Below, piece by piece: positions 8,545 through 16,967 of a stretch of DNA of 64,000 nt (position 1 is the first letter of the stretch; every line of letters starts with the position of its first letter). A program made the translations under genes and the position numbers. Origin of the DNA: Ulvibacter antarcticus (GTDB lineage: Bacteria > Bacteroidota > Bacteroidia > Flavobacteriales > Flavobacteriaceae); NCBI RefSeq assembly GCF_003688405.1, contig NZ_REFC01000014.1:310001-374000 (forward strand), in the 5' to 3' direction. Below the pieces are notes generated by a model, which worked only from the letters and a program-made list of their open reading frames with translations, ran no database searches and had not been told where the DNA came from.

Positions 8545-8597
8545 AACCGAGTCATTCGGTTTTAATAAAGGGCTTTCTTCGGAAGGCCCTTTTTTTT
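8545..8597 (+). terminator. Terminator, UUCG type, array copy 5, with ACCGA hairpin
   Basis: AACCGA-GTCAT-TCGGTT (8545-8561) precedes the AAGGGC/GCCCTT stem at 8568-8591 and a long T-run. Confidence 0.9.
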
Positions 8598-8601
8598 GTT
8601 T

Positions 8602-8624
8602 ACTTCGGAAGGCTTTTCCGAAGT
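8602..8624 (+). repeat. Accessory 3' hairpin, TTCGGAA type
   Basis: ACTTCGGAA at 8602-8610 pairs with TTCCGAAGT at 8616-8624. Confidence 0.8.
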
Positions 8625-8647
8625 AAAAACAATAATTTCAATGTAAT

Positions 8648-8695
8648 ATACGTGTAAGTACGTATTGTTTTTTAGGATATTTTTAACGTTATTTG
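8648..8695 (+). promoter_or_regulatory. Curlin-array palindrome plus promoter, copy 4
   Basis: ATACGTG-TAAG-TACGTAT at 8648-8665. TTG at 8665-8667, 20 nt, GTTATTTG at 8688-8695. The inferred leader is about 166 nt, with CCCCACAC about 36 nt after the inferred start. Confidence 0.7.
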
Positions 8696-8867
8696 ATTGA
8701 TTCATAATAAGTTATCAAACCTCTCCTCTTTTTTCTACCCCACACTAATATTACAAAGTAACCTCCTGGAAAGGTTCTTATATGCAGTTTTCTAATATCA
8801 TACAGATTTTCTGCTTTCATGTGTAAATCAATTAAGTAATCAATATTAACCTTTAATTCAAACTATT

Positions 8868-10046
8868 ATGAAAAAAGTAATGTTAAGTGCAGCCGCCATC
8901 ATGTGTGGGGCTTTGATGTTTGGGCAGGGCAACACAAGCTCGGTCAGTCAAACCGGGGCTGGAAATGGATCCTTAGTAACTCAAATAGGGCTTACTAACA
9001 ATTCTGATGTAGATCAGGTTGGTAACTCGAATGGTTCTACTGTTTCTCAAGACGGAACCGACAATAATTCAGATGTAGATCAATTGACCTTTTCACTGGG
9101 AGCTAGTGATGATAATACGAGTACCGTTACTCAAACAGGTATATCGAACGATTCTTTCGTTTGGAATGACGGAGACGACCATGAGAGCACTGTAACTCAA
9201 ACTGGAGACGATAACTATTCTTATGTAAATCAATGGGGAACTAACAGTACGAGTAATGTAGATCAGAATGGAGATGATAACACTTCTTTTGTTTGGCAAC
9301 ATCAAATTACTAACGATCACATAAGCGATGTATTCCAGGATGGTGATGATAACTATTCAGATGTATTTCAAGTTGGAGGAGATGCTAATAACTCTACTGT
9401 TTTACAACAGGGAGACGATAATAACTCTAATGTAGATCAAATTGGAAACATGAACAACTCTCAAGTATATCAAGGTGGATTTTTTGAGGCGACTAATAGT
9501 ACTAATGGAATTTCAACGGTTTTACAATCCGGAGACAATAATATTTCTGTAGTAGGCCAGTGGTTGGATGCTAACATTTCTAATGTTAATCAGTCTGGAA
9601 ATAGTAACCAAAGTTATGCATATCAGAGAGGTAATGACAATAATTCTGATGTAGATCAAATAGGTGATGGTAACTGGTCTTATGTAGCTCAAGGATATAC
9701 AGGTGATGACAATACAAGTGTTGTATTGACTACCGGAGATAACAACTTCTCTAGAGTTGAACAATACTTTAATTCAGACGACAATGACTCTGATGTAAAC
9801 CAACTAGGAGACTTTAACGACAGTTTTGTAAAGCAACATGATGGTATGTTGAATACTTCAGATGTTGACCAATTAGGTGATGGTAACGATAGTTCTGTTG
9901 ACCAAGGTGGTGACATGCATATGAGTACTGTTTTACAAGATGGTGACTTAAACAATAGTTCTGTTTCTCAACATGGAAACAACCATGTAAGTGGTGTAAG
10001 CCAACTTGGAAATGGAAATGGTTCTGTGGTTATTCAAAGTAACTAA
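8868..10046 (+). CDS. Curlin-like amyloid subunit 5, mosaic (392 aa)
   Basis: This secreted curlin has about 33 half-repeats. Residues about 21-195 (DVDQLTF..GASDDN, SFVWNDGDDHEST, WQHQITNDHISDV, QVGGDANNSTV) match the first half of the product at 19248, while residues about 203-392 match the C-terminal third of the product at 4363. It therefore shares different halves with two other members, a signature of module exchange rather than simple duplication. Aromatic residues (Trp, Tyr, Phe) sit at strand-centre positions in place of Val, more often than in the neighbours. The cap is QLGNGNGSVVIQSN. Confidence 0.9.
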   Translation: MKKVMLSAAAIMCGALMFGQGNTSSVSQTGAGNGSLVTQIGLTNNSDVDQVGNSNGSTVSQDGTDNNSDVDQLTFSLGASDDNTSTVTQTGISNDSFVWNDGDDHESTVTQTGDDNYSYVNQWGTNSTSNVDQNGDDNTSFVWQHQITNDHISDVFQDGDDNYSDVFQVGGDANNSTVLQQGDDNNSNVDQIGNMNNSQVYQGGFFEATNSTNGISTVLQSGDNNISVVGQWLDANISNVNQSGNSNQSYAYQRGNDNNSDVDQIGDGNWSYVAQGYTGDDNTSVVLTTGDNNFSRVEQYFNSDDNDSDVNQLGDFNDSFVKQHDGMLNTSDVDQLGDGNDSSVDQGGDMHMSTVLQDGDLNNSSVSQHGNNHVSGVSQLGNGNGSVVIQSN

Positions 10047-10633
10047 ACAACTTTTAATACCGAACTACTCGGTAAGTAATATAGGGCTTTCTTCGGAAGG
10101 CCCTTTTTTTGTTTACTTCGGAAAGCTTTCCAAAGTAAAACATATAAAGTGTACGATCAAACTGAAATTTATTGAAGTTGAATCATGCCTTGTAATTCAC
10201 AAGAAATTCTGGAATGAAAATGATTCGGATTATTTTAATTATAAATTTTTAATCTACTTCTCCTCAATTGCAAATAATAATTTACATATTCCTAAAGGAG
10301 AGGTCTTTAGCTATTTAATTTTGTTGCATTATTAAAGCCCGAAGGAGTTGTTTTATAGTTTCTTTTTCACGATATTTGAGGAAGTATTTGAAAATTCTAT
10401 TGATTAATGCAGTATTTTGGCGATTCCAGTAAGAATATTCGAATAAAGAACCTACCTAAGATTCACGATTAACAGAATATCATTTCCCCATTTGAATTGT
10501 TGAAATTAGTTTTATGATTAAATGAAATCCCATAAGATTTCTTCCCCACAGTTATTTCATGTTGATTAAGTATTTTTCTCTTTAGCATTTTTCAATCAAT
10601 CATATAAAGGTTTATTAATTTAAATTTCAAGCT
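10047..10633. other. Noncoding region between curlin genes 5 and 6
   Basis: It holds the terminator at its left end and CCCCACAG at 10544-10551, the leader element, about 83 nt before the next start. No ACGTG palindrome is visible, so this gene may not belong to the same regulon or may use a diverged site. The 109-codon frame at 10006-10335 overlaps the end of gene 5 and the terminator and is rejected. Confidence 0.6.
10059..10110 (+). terminator. Terminator, UUCG type, array copy 6, with ACCGA hairpin
   Basis: ACCGA-ACTAC-TCGGT (10059-10073) precedes AGGGC (10083-10087), which pairs with GCCCT (10100-10104); a T-run follows. A partly decayed TTCGGAA hairpin lies at 10115-10136. Confidence 0.88.
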
Positions 10634-11629
10634 ATGAGAAATGTGATTTTGAGTTTTGCGGCTCTTATGTGCGGTTCTTTAATGATGGCACAGTTCAATC
10701 AAAGTGATGTGAATTCAGTTGGAAATGGAAATGGTTCTACTGTCACTCAAACAGGTTTGACTAATAATTCGGACGTAGATCAATTTGGAAATTCCAATGA
10801 TTCCGAAGTAAGTCAAAATGGTACAAGCAATACTTCTACAATGTTGCAGGGTTTCTTAAGCAACGATAATATAAGTTCAGTTTCTCAATCGGGAGTTACG
10901 AATGATTCCTATGTTTGGCAAGATGGAGATACCAATACATCTGATGTAGATCAAACAGGAAATAATAATGTATCCTATATGGAGCAATGGGGAAATTCAA
11001 ATACCAGTGATGTAGATCAGTTGGGCGACGATAACATCTCTACAGTTTTTCAAGGATATCCTAATGATAACAATTTCAGTAGAGTATTACAACAAGGAGA
11101 TTTAAATGATTCTGAAGTACGCCAGGATGGGGATGGAAATTTTTCAGTAATGTTTCAGGTTGGCAACAGAAATGAATCTGATGTAAATCAATTTGGAAAC
11201 GGCAACAGTTCTACCGTTGTTGAAGTTGGAAATAGAAATGATTCAGAAGTGGACCAAACCGGGATAAGCAATTATGCCTATTTGGTTCAAGATGGAAACC
11301 GAAATATCTCAGATGTAGATCAAATGGGTGATTTAAATTACTCTGCGGCCTTCCAAACCGGGAACCGCGACGAATCTACTGTTAGTCAAAATGGAATTTT
11401 AAACTTTTCGTATGTTACTCAAGATGGAAATAGACATATTTCATCTGTAAATCAATTTGGAGATAATAACGACTCAGATGTCGACCAGGATGGATTGCAG
11501 CAAACGAGTATGGTAAATCAAAACGGAAACGATAATACGAGTATGGTTACCCAAGCGGGAAATGATCATAATAGCATGGTCAATCAGGTTGGAAACAATA
11601 ATGGTTCTAATGTGAATCAAAATAATTAA
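10634..11629 (+). CDS. Curlin-like amyloid subunit 6, partner of subunit 1 (331 aa)
   Basis: It shares the signal peptide start MRKV/MRNV..GSLMMAQFN with subunit 1 and aligns with it end to end with only one residue difference in length (DGDGNFSV.FQVGNRN, TGISNYAYLVQDGN, GDLNYSAAFQTGNR). It has about 28 Ser-type half-repeats. This pair is the clearest case of whole-gene duplication in the array. Five mosaic members now separate the two copies, so later insertions or rearrangements must have spread them. The C-terminal cap is QVGNNNGSNVNQNN. Confidence 0.9.
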   Translation: MRNVILSFAALMCGSLMMAQFNQSDVNSVGNGNGSTVTQTGLTNNSDVDQFGNSNDSEVSQNGTSNTSTMLQGFLSNDNISSVSQSGVTNDSYVWQDGDTNTSDVDQTGNNNVSYMEQWGNSNTSDVDQLGDDNISTVFQGYPNDNNFSRVLQQGDLNDSEVRQDGDGNFSVMFQVGNRNESDVNQFGNGNSSTVVEVGNRNDSEVDQTGISNYAYLVQDGNRNISDVDQMGDLNYSAAFQTGNRDESTVSQNGILNFSYVTQDGNRHISSVNQFGDNNDSDVDQDGLQQTSMVNQNGNDNTSMVTQAGNDHNSMVNQVGNNNGSNVNQNN

Positions 11630-11673
11630 TCTTGTTTGGATTAATCAAACTAGTTGCATAAGCTGGTTGAGTG

Positions 11674-11699
11674 AGGGCATTCATTTGAATGCCCTTTTT
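11674..11699 (+). terminator. Terminator, variant sequence
   Basis: GGGCATTC (11675-11682) pairs with GAATGCCC (11687-11694) around ATTT, followed by T5. It is preceded by an AACTAG/CTGGTT hairpin (about 11648-11668), so the order of elements is as elsewhere but without the UUCG loop. Confidence 0.88.
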
Positions 11700-11933
11700 A
11701 TTTGCCATTATTTGATGTACAATCCTACATTAAAATTTCTAGATTTTTAACGAAGCTATTATTTTTTTTCAGATATTTGATAGTAAGCTGAATAGCAATA
11801 GCTTATGTAACTTCTTTTTAAAGAATATTCTCCTTAATATTCAATTGTAGCAAACTTCAAATCCCTATTCCATTGTATCCCTGCGGCATTTTAAAATAAC
11901 ATGCTCAATGGAATTATACTGAATGTATATCAT

Positions 11934-11959
11934 ATCACTATTTCTAAAGAGATAGTGAT
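11934..11959. repeat. Inverted repeat in front of curlin gene 7
   Basis: ATCACTATTTCT and AGAGATAGTGAT form an almost perfect 12-bp stem around AA, 47 nt before the start codon. It could be an operator or a leader hairpin. Confidence 0.55.
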
Positions 11960-12005
11960 TATAAATATTATCTCAATTTAGTATAAATCTTAAAACTATA
12001 TCATT

Positions 12006-14477
12006 ATGAAAAATGTTTTTTTAGGCGTGACCGCACTATTAATTAGTGGTTTTATTTACGCACAGGATCAAGGTACTGCAGATCAGCAAGGAAATCGGAA
12101 TAAATTAACCGTCCAACAGCAGGGAGAAAATAATACTTTCGATGTTATTGAAAATGGTAACGATAATGATTCGTCAATATCACAAAATGGAGTTTCCAAT
12201 GATGCTACTATAGACAAGAGTAGTCCGTTATTATACAAAAGCCATCGCAATGTCAATGATATTTCCCAAACAGGTGACGACAATACCGCCAATATTTCAC
12301 TAATTGGAGATGATAACAATTCTTCAATAATTCAGGAAGGCGATCGTAATACTTCCAGTATTGGAAGTGCTGCAGGTTCACCAAAGAGTAATAACAATGT
12401 TAGTAATATAGGTTCCTCGGGTGATGATGGTGTTTCATATATCGATCAAAATGGGAATAACAATACTTCAAGAATTTCTCAAAATGGAAATGGTAACCGA
12501 TCGAAAATTGATAAGGCCACGCCATTGTTGTATAGAAGTAGTGGGAATAGTGACAATATTGGTCACTCGGGAGAAGATGGCGTTGCGGCTATTACCATAG
12601 TAGGAAATAATAATAACTCATCTATTGAGCAGGAAGGTGATCGCAATACTTCCAGTATTGGAAGTGCCTCCGGATCACCAAAAAGTAATAACAACGTCAG
12701 TAATTTAGGTTCTTCAGGTGAAGATGGTGTGTCTTACATCGTTCAGAATGGAGACGATAATACTTCGCGAATCACTCAAAACGGGAATAGGAATCGAGGA
12801 GGAATTGATAAAGCCACGCCATTGCTGTATAGAAGTAGTGGGAATAGTGACAATTTAGGAAGTTCGGGAGATGATAACGTTGCAACAATTTCTATAATAG
12901 GAGATGATAACAATTCTTCAATTGAGCAGGAAGGCGATCGTAATACTTCCAGTATTGGAAGTGCTGCAGGTTCACCAAAGAGTAATAACAATACTAATAA
13001 TATAGGGCATTCCGGTAACGACGGAGTGGCAAATATTGTTCAAAATGGTAATAACAATAATTCTAGAATCACTCAAAACGGGAACAGGAATCGAGGAGGA
13101 ATTGATAAGGCTACACCTTTATTAGGTCGTAGTTCTGGTAATACTGACATCATCTCTCAAGATGGAAGAAGAAATCAGGGTAGTATTTCAATTATTGGAG
13201 ACGATAACTATTCAGAAATAAATCAGAACGGGAGAAGAAATCGAGGAGGAATTGATAAAGCTACTCCTTATTTATTTAGAACATTTAGTAATTCTAATAC
13301 CAATGTGATCTCCCAATCGGGAAATGACAACGTTGCGGAGACCACTTTAGACGACAGTGACGAAAATACTATCACAACCACTCAAACCGGTAATAGTAAT
13401 AGAAGAAGAGTAGAGGTCTTAAAAAGTAATAAACAAGGAGATCCCGGAGTGCAGTTAGGGAACAACAATGATATTTATAATCAATATGAAGGAGATGATA
13501 ATTTTCTTGCTACAACACAAATTGGTAATAATAATACTTCGAACGCTATTATTGTTGGAGATGGAAACGAAGCAGAGGTGACACAAATTGGTGACCATAA
13601 TACTACAAATATGAGTGTAAGAGGTAATAAAAATTCTAATCCAATGTATCAGGAAAGCGGAAATAATGGGAGTAGTGTGCTTTATGAGGGAAATGGTAAT
13701 AATAACATAGGAGGGATTTCTCAATACGGAGATGGTCATGACGCTGAATTTACACAAGCGGGTAATTTTAATACAGGTACCATTCAACAAGGAAGCCGTA
13801 ATGGTGAATTAGTTGCTCATGAAGCAGCACATGTTGTACAGCAAGGAAAAAGGAATGTAGTAGATGTAAACCAATCGGGTGGAGATAATACAGTAGATGT
13901 TTTTCAGCTGGGAGATGATAATGATACCTCTACAGATCAAGCAGGTAGAGAGGGAACCATGGAGGTTTATGGTTTTGGCAACTCAAATACTGCAACCATG
14001 CAACAACAGGGAGATACAAATTTTGCAATACTGCTTCAATCTGGCAACCATAATACGGCAGAAATAAGTCAGAATGGAAACGGCAATTCTTCCGAAGCTA
14101 TACAAGAAGGAAACAATAATGAATTGTTTATCTCACAGATTGGTGATGGGAATACTACAGTAAGTGAGCAAATTGGAAATTCGAATAAAGCGACTCATTC
14201 TTCGTATGGTGGTGGTGGTGGTGGCCGAATTGCCATAGTTCAACGTGGCAATTTTAACGATGGTAATGTTTCACAAACTGGAGATGCCAACAATGCCGAC
14301 TTGTTACAAGAAGGAAACAGGAATACATCTACATTGCAACAAAACGGCGATGAGAACTTAACAACGATGTCGCAAAATGGAAATCGTAATGCAATGAATG
14401 TTATGCAGAATGGAAATAATGGGGTTTATAACTTAAATCAGACAGGTAACGGAAACACTATGGATATACAAAACTAA
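12006..14477 (+). CDS. Divergent giant curlin-like protein, subunit 7 (823 aa)
   Basis: The largest and most divergent member. Its signal peptide (MKNVFLGVTALLISGFIYAQ) is not the shared one. The repeats keep the Q-x-G-[ND]-x-N rhythm (QQGENNTFDV, SQNGNGNRSKI, IGDGNTTVSEQ). A 99-residue superrepeat starts at the Ile of [IG]DKATPLL: the codons at 12210, 12507, 12804 and 13101 are each 297 nt apart, and a shorter fifth unit starts at 13251. Each unit contains a conserved basic and hydrophobic insert (DKATPLLYRSSGN) and the segment SSIGSA.GSPKSNNN, unlike the acidic neighbours. Residues about 440-823 are irregular curlin repeats with loops, including a short Gly run near residue 735. It could be a specialised or cross-linking subunit; that is inference. 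Confidence 0.82.
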   Translation: MKNVFLGVTALLISGFIYAQDQGTADQQGNRNKLTVQQQGENNTFDVIENGNDNDSSISQNGVSNDATIDKSSPLLYKSHRNVNDISQTGDDNTANISLIGDDNNSSIIQEGDRNTSSIGSAAGSPKSNNNVSNIGSSGDDGVSYIDQNGNNNTSRISQNGNGNRSKIDKATPLLYRSSGNSDNIGHSGEDGVAAITIVGNNNNSSIEQEGDRNTSSIGSASGSPKSNNNVSNLGSSGEDGVSYIVQNGDDNTSRITQNGNRNRGGIDKATPLLYRSSGNSDNLGSSGDDNVATISIIGDDNNSSIEQEGDRNTSSIGSAAGSPKSNNNTNNIGHSGNDGVANIVQNGNNNNSRITQNGNRNRGGIDKATPLLGRSSGNTDIISQDGRRNQGSISIIGDDNYSEINQNGRRNRGGIDKATPYLFRTFSNSNTNVISQSGNDNVAETTLDDSDENTITTTQTGNSNRRRVEVLKSNKQGDPGVQLGNNNDIYNQYEGDDNFLATTQIGNNNTSNAIIVGDGNEAEVTQIGDHNTTNMSVRGNKNSNPMYQESGNNGSSVLYEGNGNNNIGGISQYGDGHDAEFTQAGNFNTGTIQQGSRNGELVAHEAAHVVQQGKRNVVDVNQSGGDNTVDVFQLGDDNDTSTDQAGREGTMEVYGFGNSNTATMQQQGDTNFAILLQSGNHNTAEISQNGNGNSSEAIQEGNNNELFISQIGDGNTTVSEQIGNSNKATHSSYGGGGGGRIAIVQRGNFNDGNVSQTGDANNADLLQEGNRNTSTLQQNGDENLTTMSQNGNRNAMNVMQNGNNGVYNLNQTGNGNTMDIQN
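12210..13250 (+). repeat. In-frame 297-nt superrepeat of curlin gene 7
   Basis: IDKA-type anchor codons at 12210, 12507, 12804 and 13101 give three exact intervals of 297 nt (99 codons, nine 11-residue half-repeats). The next anchor, at 13251, comes after only 150 nt. Confidence 0.8.
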
Positions 14478-14516
14478 CTAGCATAAAACAGAACAATATT
14501 TCATGTTGTTTTGGAA

Positions 14517-14565
14517 TGCACGATGTTATATGCAATATGAATATTGTAACATCGTGCATTTTTTT
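14517..14565 (+). terminator. Strong terminator after curlin gene 7
   Basis: TGCACGATGTTA (14517-14528) pairs perfectly with TAACATCGTGCA (14547-14558), and T7 follows. It is unrelated in sequence to the UUCG-type terminators. Confidence 0.92.
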
Positions 14566-14627
14566 GGTTTGATACATTATTCCTATAGTTTGTTACATAA
14601 TTAATATCCAGAGTATTAGATTCAGTA

Positions 14628-14635
14628 TAGATTTG
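14628..14635 (+). promoter_or_regulatory. -7 box candidate for curlin gene 8
   Basis: TAGATTTG is an exact match to TAnnTTTG, 86 nt before the start codon. No TTTG is found at a normal distance upstream and there is no ACGTG palindrome, so this is only a candidate. Confidence 0.4.
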
Positions 14636-14721
14636 TCTCATCTTTCTTTTAGCTCCGAGAATTTCCCTGCTCTTCAGAATAAAAGAGAATTAAAACAATT
14701 TCTAACTAAAACTTTTTAATT

Positions 14722-16227
14722 ATGAAAAAATTGATGTTTAGTGCAGCAGCACTAATGTGTGGAACTATGATGTTTGCACAATTTAACACGAGCAACGTGA
14801 ACACTGTAGGGAGTGGAAACACCTCTTCTGTTTCACAAATTGGATTACTTAACGATTCAGATGTAGATCAGTTAGGTGACAACAATGACTCTGATGTGAG
14901 CCAGGACGGAATTCTAAATGAATCTCAAGTTCTGCAAGGACCATCTAGTAATGGTAACACAAGTGATGTGGACCAAACCGGTAATTTGAACTATTCTTTC
15001 GTGTGGCAAGATGGTGATAATAACGACAGTACTGTAAGTCAAATCGGAGACAATAACTACAATTACACCGATCAATGGGGTGATGCCAATATTAGCGATG
15101 TCTCTCAGTCTGGGAACAACAACGAATCTGAGACTTTTCAGTATTCAAATATGAACATTAGTGAGGTGACACAGGTAGGTCTTTTAAATGATTCTTATGT
15201 GTATCAGCATGGTGGAGACATGAATATATCTGAAGTATTACAAGGAGGTACTAATAATAACAGTATTGTGGACCAAGACGGTAATATGAATGATTCATTT
15301 GTAATTCAAGGATTTGGTGGAGACAACAACATCAGTGATGTAGATCAGAACGGGGATATGAATATATCTTATGTCGATCAATGGGGTGATTCCAACAACA
15401 GTGATGTAGATCAAGATGGAAATATGAACATATCTACTGTTTTTCAAGGGCAAATCGGTGACTTAAACATTAGCACTGTTGATCAGGATGGAAATATGAA
15501 TATATCTGCAGTAAACCAAACTGGGAATATTAATGATTCGGAAGTTTTGCAAGTAGGTGATGCCAATATATCTAATGTTGAGCAAACAGGAGATAATAAC
15601 GACGCACAAGTGCATCAAGGTTTCGTTGGAGGTCTTAATAATGATTTTAACTCTGCTTCTATTATCCAAACAGGAAACTCTAATTTCGGTCATATCGATC
15701 AGCATTACAATGTAATTGATGACTCAGACTTTAATATTTCGGAGATGGAACAAATTGGAGATTTAAACTTCGCTTACAACTGGCAAGATGGTGATAATAA
15801 CCAATCGTATATGTTGCAGGATGGTGATTTAAACTTCAGTGATGTTGAACAACACGGAAATAATAACTATTCAGATGTTGGTCAGTTAGGAGATTCAAAT
15901 ATAAGTACCGTTGATCAAGATGGAAACAACAACATTTCTCAAGTGTATCAAGGATATTTTGGTGACAATAACCTAAGTGATGTAGATCAAACAGGTAACG
16001 GAAACCAACAATATACAGCTCAGGTTGGAGATGATAACGATTCAGATACAGATCAGGTTGGTGATGGTAACTTTTCTTACACTTGGCAGCAAGGATTCCA
16101 ACACTATAGTCAAGTTCTACAAACAGGGAACAATAACGATAGTGATACCCAACAGTATACAAACAACAACACTAGTTTTGTAAATCAGTTAGGGGACAAT
16201 AACAGTTCAACTGTATTCCAGAATTAA
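14722..16227 (+). CDS. Curlin-like amyloid subunit 8 (501 aa)
   Basis: A secreted Ser-type curlin with the shared signal peptide (MKKLMFSAAALMCGTMMFAQ) and about 43 half-repeats. It carries a loop module near residue 295 (VHQGFVGGLNNDFNS, then HIDQHYNVIDDSDFN) equivalent to the HQGF module of subunits 3, 4, 9 and 10. Its last 110 residues (QGYFGDNN, GNQQYTAQVGDDN, FSYTWQQGFQH) match the end of the product at 19248. It ends in NSSTVFQN instead of the usual QSN cap. Met is frequent in NMNIS motifs (GDMNIS, GNMNIS), a local codon-level repeat not seen to this extent elsewhere. Confidence 0.9.
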   Translation: MKKLMFSAAALMCGTMMFAQFNTSNVNTVGSGNTSSVSQIGLLNDSDVDQLGDNNDSDVSQDGILNESQVLQGPSSNGNTSDVDQTGNLNYSFVWQDGDNNDSTVSQIGDNNYNYTDQWGDANISDVSQSGNNNESETFQYSNMNISEVTQVGLLNDSYVYQHGGDMNISEVLQGGTNNNSIVDQDGNMNDSFVIQGFGGDNNISDVDQNGDMNISYVDQWGDSNNSDVDQDGNMNISTVFQGQIGDLNISTVDQDGNMNISAVNQTGNINDSEVLQVGDANISNVEQTGDNNDAQVHQGFVGGLNNDFNSASIIQTGNSNFGHIDQHYNVIDDSDFNISEMEQIGDLNFAYNWQDGDNNQSYMLQDGDLNFSDVEQHGNNNYSDVGQLGDSNISTVDQDGNNNISQVYQGYFGDNNLSDVDQTGNGNQQYTAQVGDDNDSDTDQVGDGNFSYTWQQGFQHYSQVLQTGNNNDSDTQQYTNNNTSFVNQLGDNNSSTVFQN

Positions 16228-16263
16228 GGATTAGTTTGGTTACTAAATAAGTTGAATAGGTAG

Positions 16264-16291
16264 AGGGCATCTTTTAAAGGTGCCCTTTATA
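16264..16291 (+). terminator. Terminator after curlin gene 8
   Basis: AGGGCA (16264-16269) pairs with TGCCCT (16281-16286) around a CTTTTAAAG core; TTATATTTTT follows. It is a diverged relative of the array terminators. Confidence 0.8.
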
Positions 16292-16633
16292 TTTTTGGCT
16301 TATTCTTCGGAAATGGTCGCATAGTGGTTGATGCTTCGGAAGTAACTGAAGCAAGAAATAATAGCGCTGCATACTTAGTGATGTAGAATCGTCTGAAGCG
16401 AACAATGATTAATTTGTAAGTGCATAATTCTTTCCGAAGAGAAAAATTGAAATAAATCTCACTCTAAATCATTGAATTTTAGTCTATTGAAGCAGGTTTT
16501 AGAAAATAAATGAAAATTTAACGTTTAGAACTTCAGGCTGTAAGAGTTCTTTGACTTATAAAGCTAGCGTTTAATCTAAATTCGGGGATAATTCATTACG
16601 AAACCACTTACAAATACTATAAATTTCAACGCC

Positions 16634-16681
16634 ATACGTGTATGCACGTATAGTATAATAGAAACATTTGTTGGATATTTG
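16634..16681 (+). promoter_or_regulatory. Curlin-array palindrome plus promoter, copy 5 (best palindrome)
   Basis: ATACGTG-TATG-CACGTAT at 16634-16651 has perfect 7-bp arms. TAG at 16651-16653, 20 nt, then GATATTTG at 16674-16681. Confidence 0.7.
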
Positions 16682-16967
16682 ACTTATAATTTGACACTGA
16701 AAAAGGTGCTGAGTTATTTCTCCTCAACAATAAAGTTATAATATTTACTTGAATGAATTCAGTATTTGTAACTAAGAAACTAAGCAAAATATTAAATATC
16801 AATAAGCGGCTCTTTCCCCACTTGAGCAATCCTGCGTAAATTTTATAAGTCAGGAAAATAGGATGACAAACTTAAATTAATTACTAAAAACAAAGTATCC
16901 TTAACTGGATTGAAATAAATAGAAACTTAAGTTAACACAGTAAGTTATAACTAAATATTAGGGGATT

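Larger units (their letters stand above)
8534..8867. other. Noncoding region between curlin genes 4 and 5
   Basis: This is the most compact spacer of the promoter-bearing type: terminator, accessory hairpin, palindrome-promoter (8648-8695), leader element CCCCACAC (8738-8745) and an AACCT/AGGTT hairpin (8760-8776). Confidence 0.75.
11630..12005. other. Noncoding region between curlin genes 6 and 7
   Basis: It contains the variant terminator and, near its right end, a strong inverted repeat at 11934-11959. No palindrome-promoter or CCCCACA element is found, consistent with gene 7 being the outlier of the array. Confidence 0.6.
16228..16967. other. Noncoding region between curlin genes 8 and 9
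   Basis: It contains the terminator, scattered TTCGGAA/TTCCGAA copies (near 16306, 16335 and 16435) without clear hairpins, the palindrome-promoter at 16634-16681 and CCCCAC at 16816-16821. The leader, about 280 nt, is longer than at genes 1 and 3-5. No gene is visible; the minus-strand frame at 16626-16829 overlaps the promoter. Confidence 0.65.

Noticed and set aside
10006-10335. 109-codon plus-strand open frame
   Set aside because: It begins inside the end of curlin gene 5 in another frame, crosses the terminator, and has no recognisable protein features.
12006-14477. RTX or antifreeze-type calcium repeat protein
   Set aside because: The GGxGxD nonapeptide is absent; the Q-x-G-[ND]-x-N rhythm is curlin-like.
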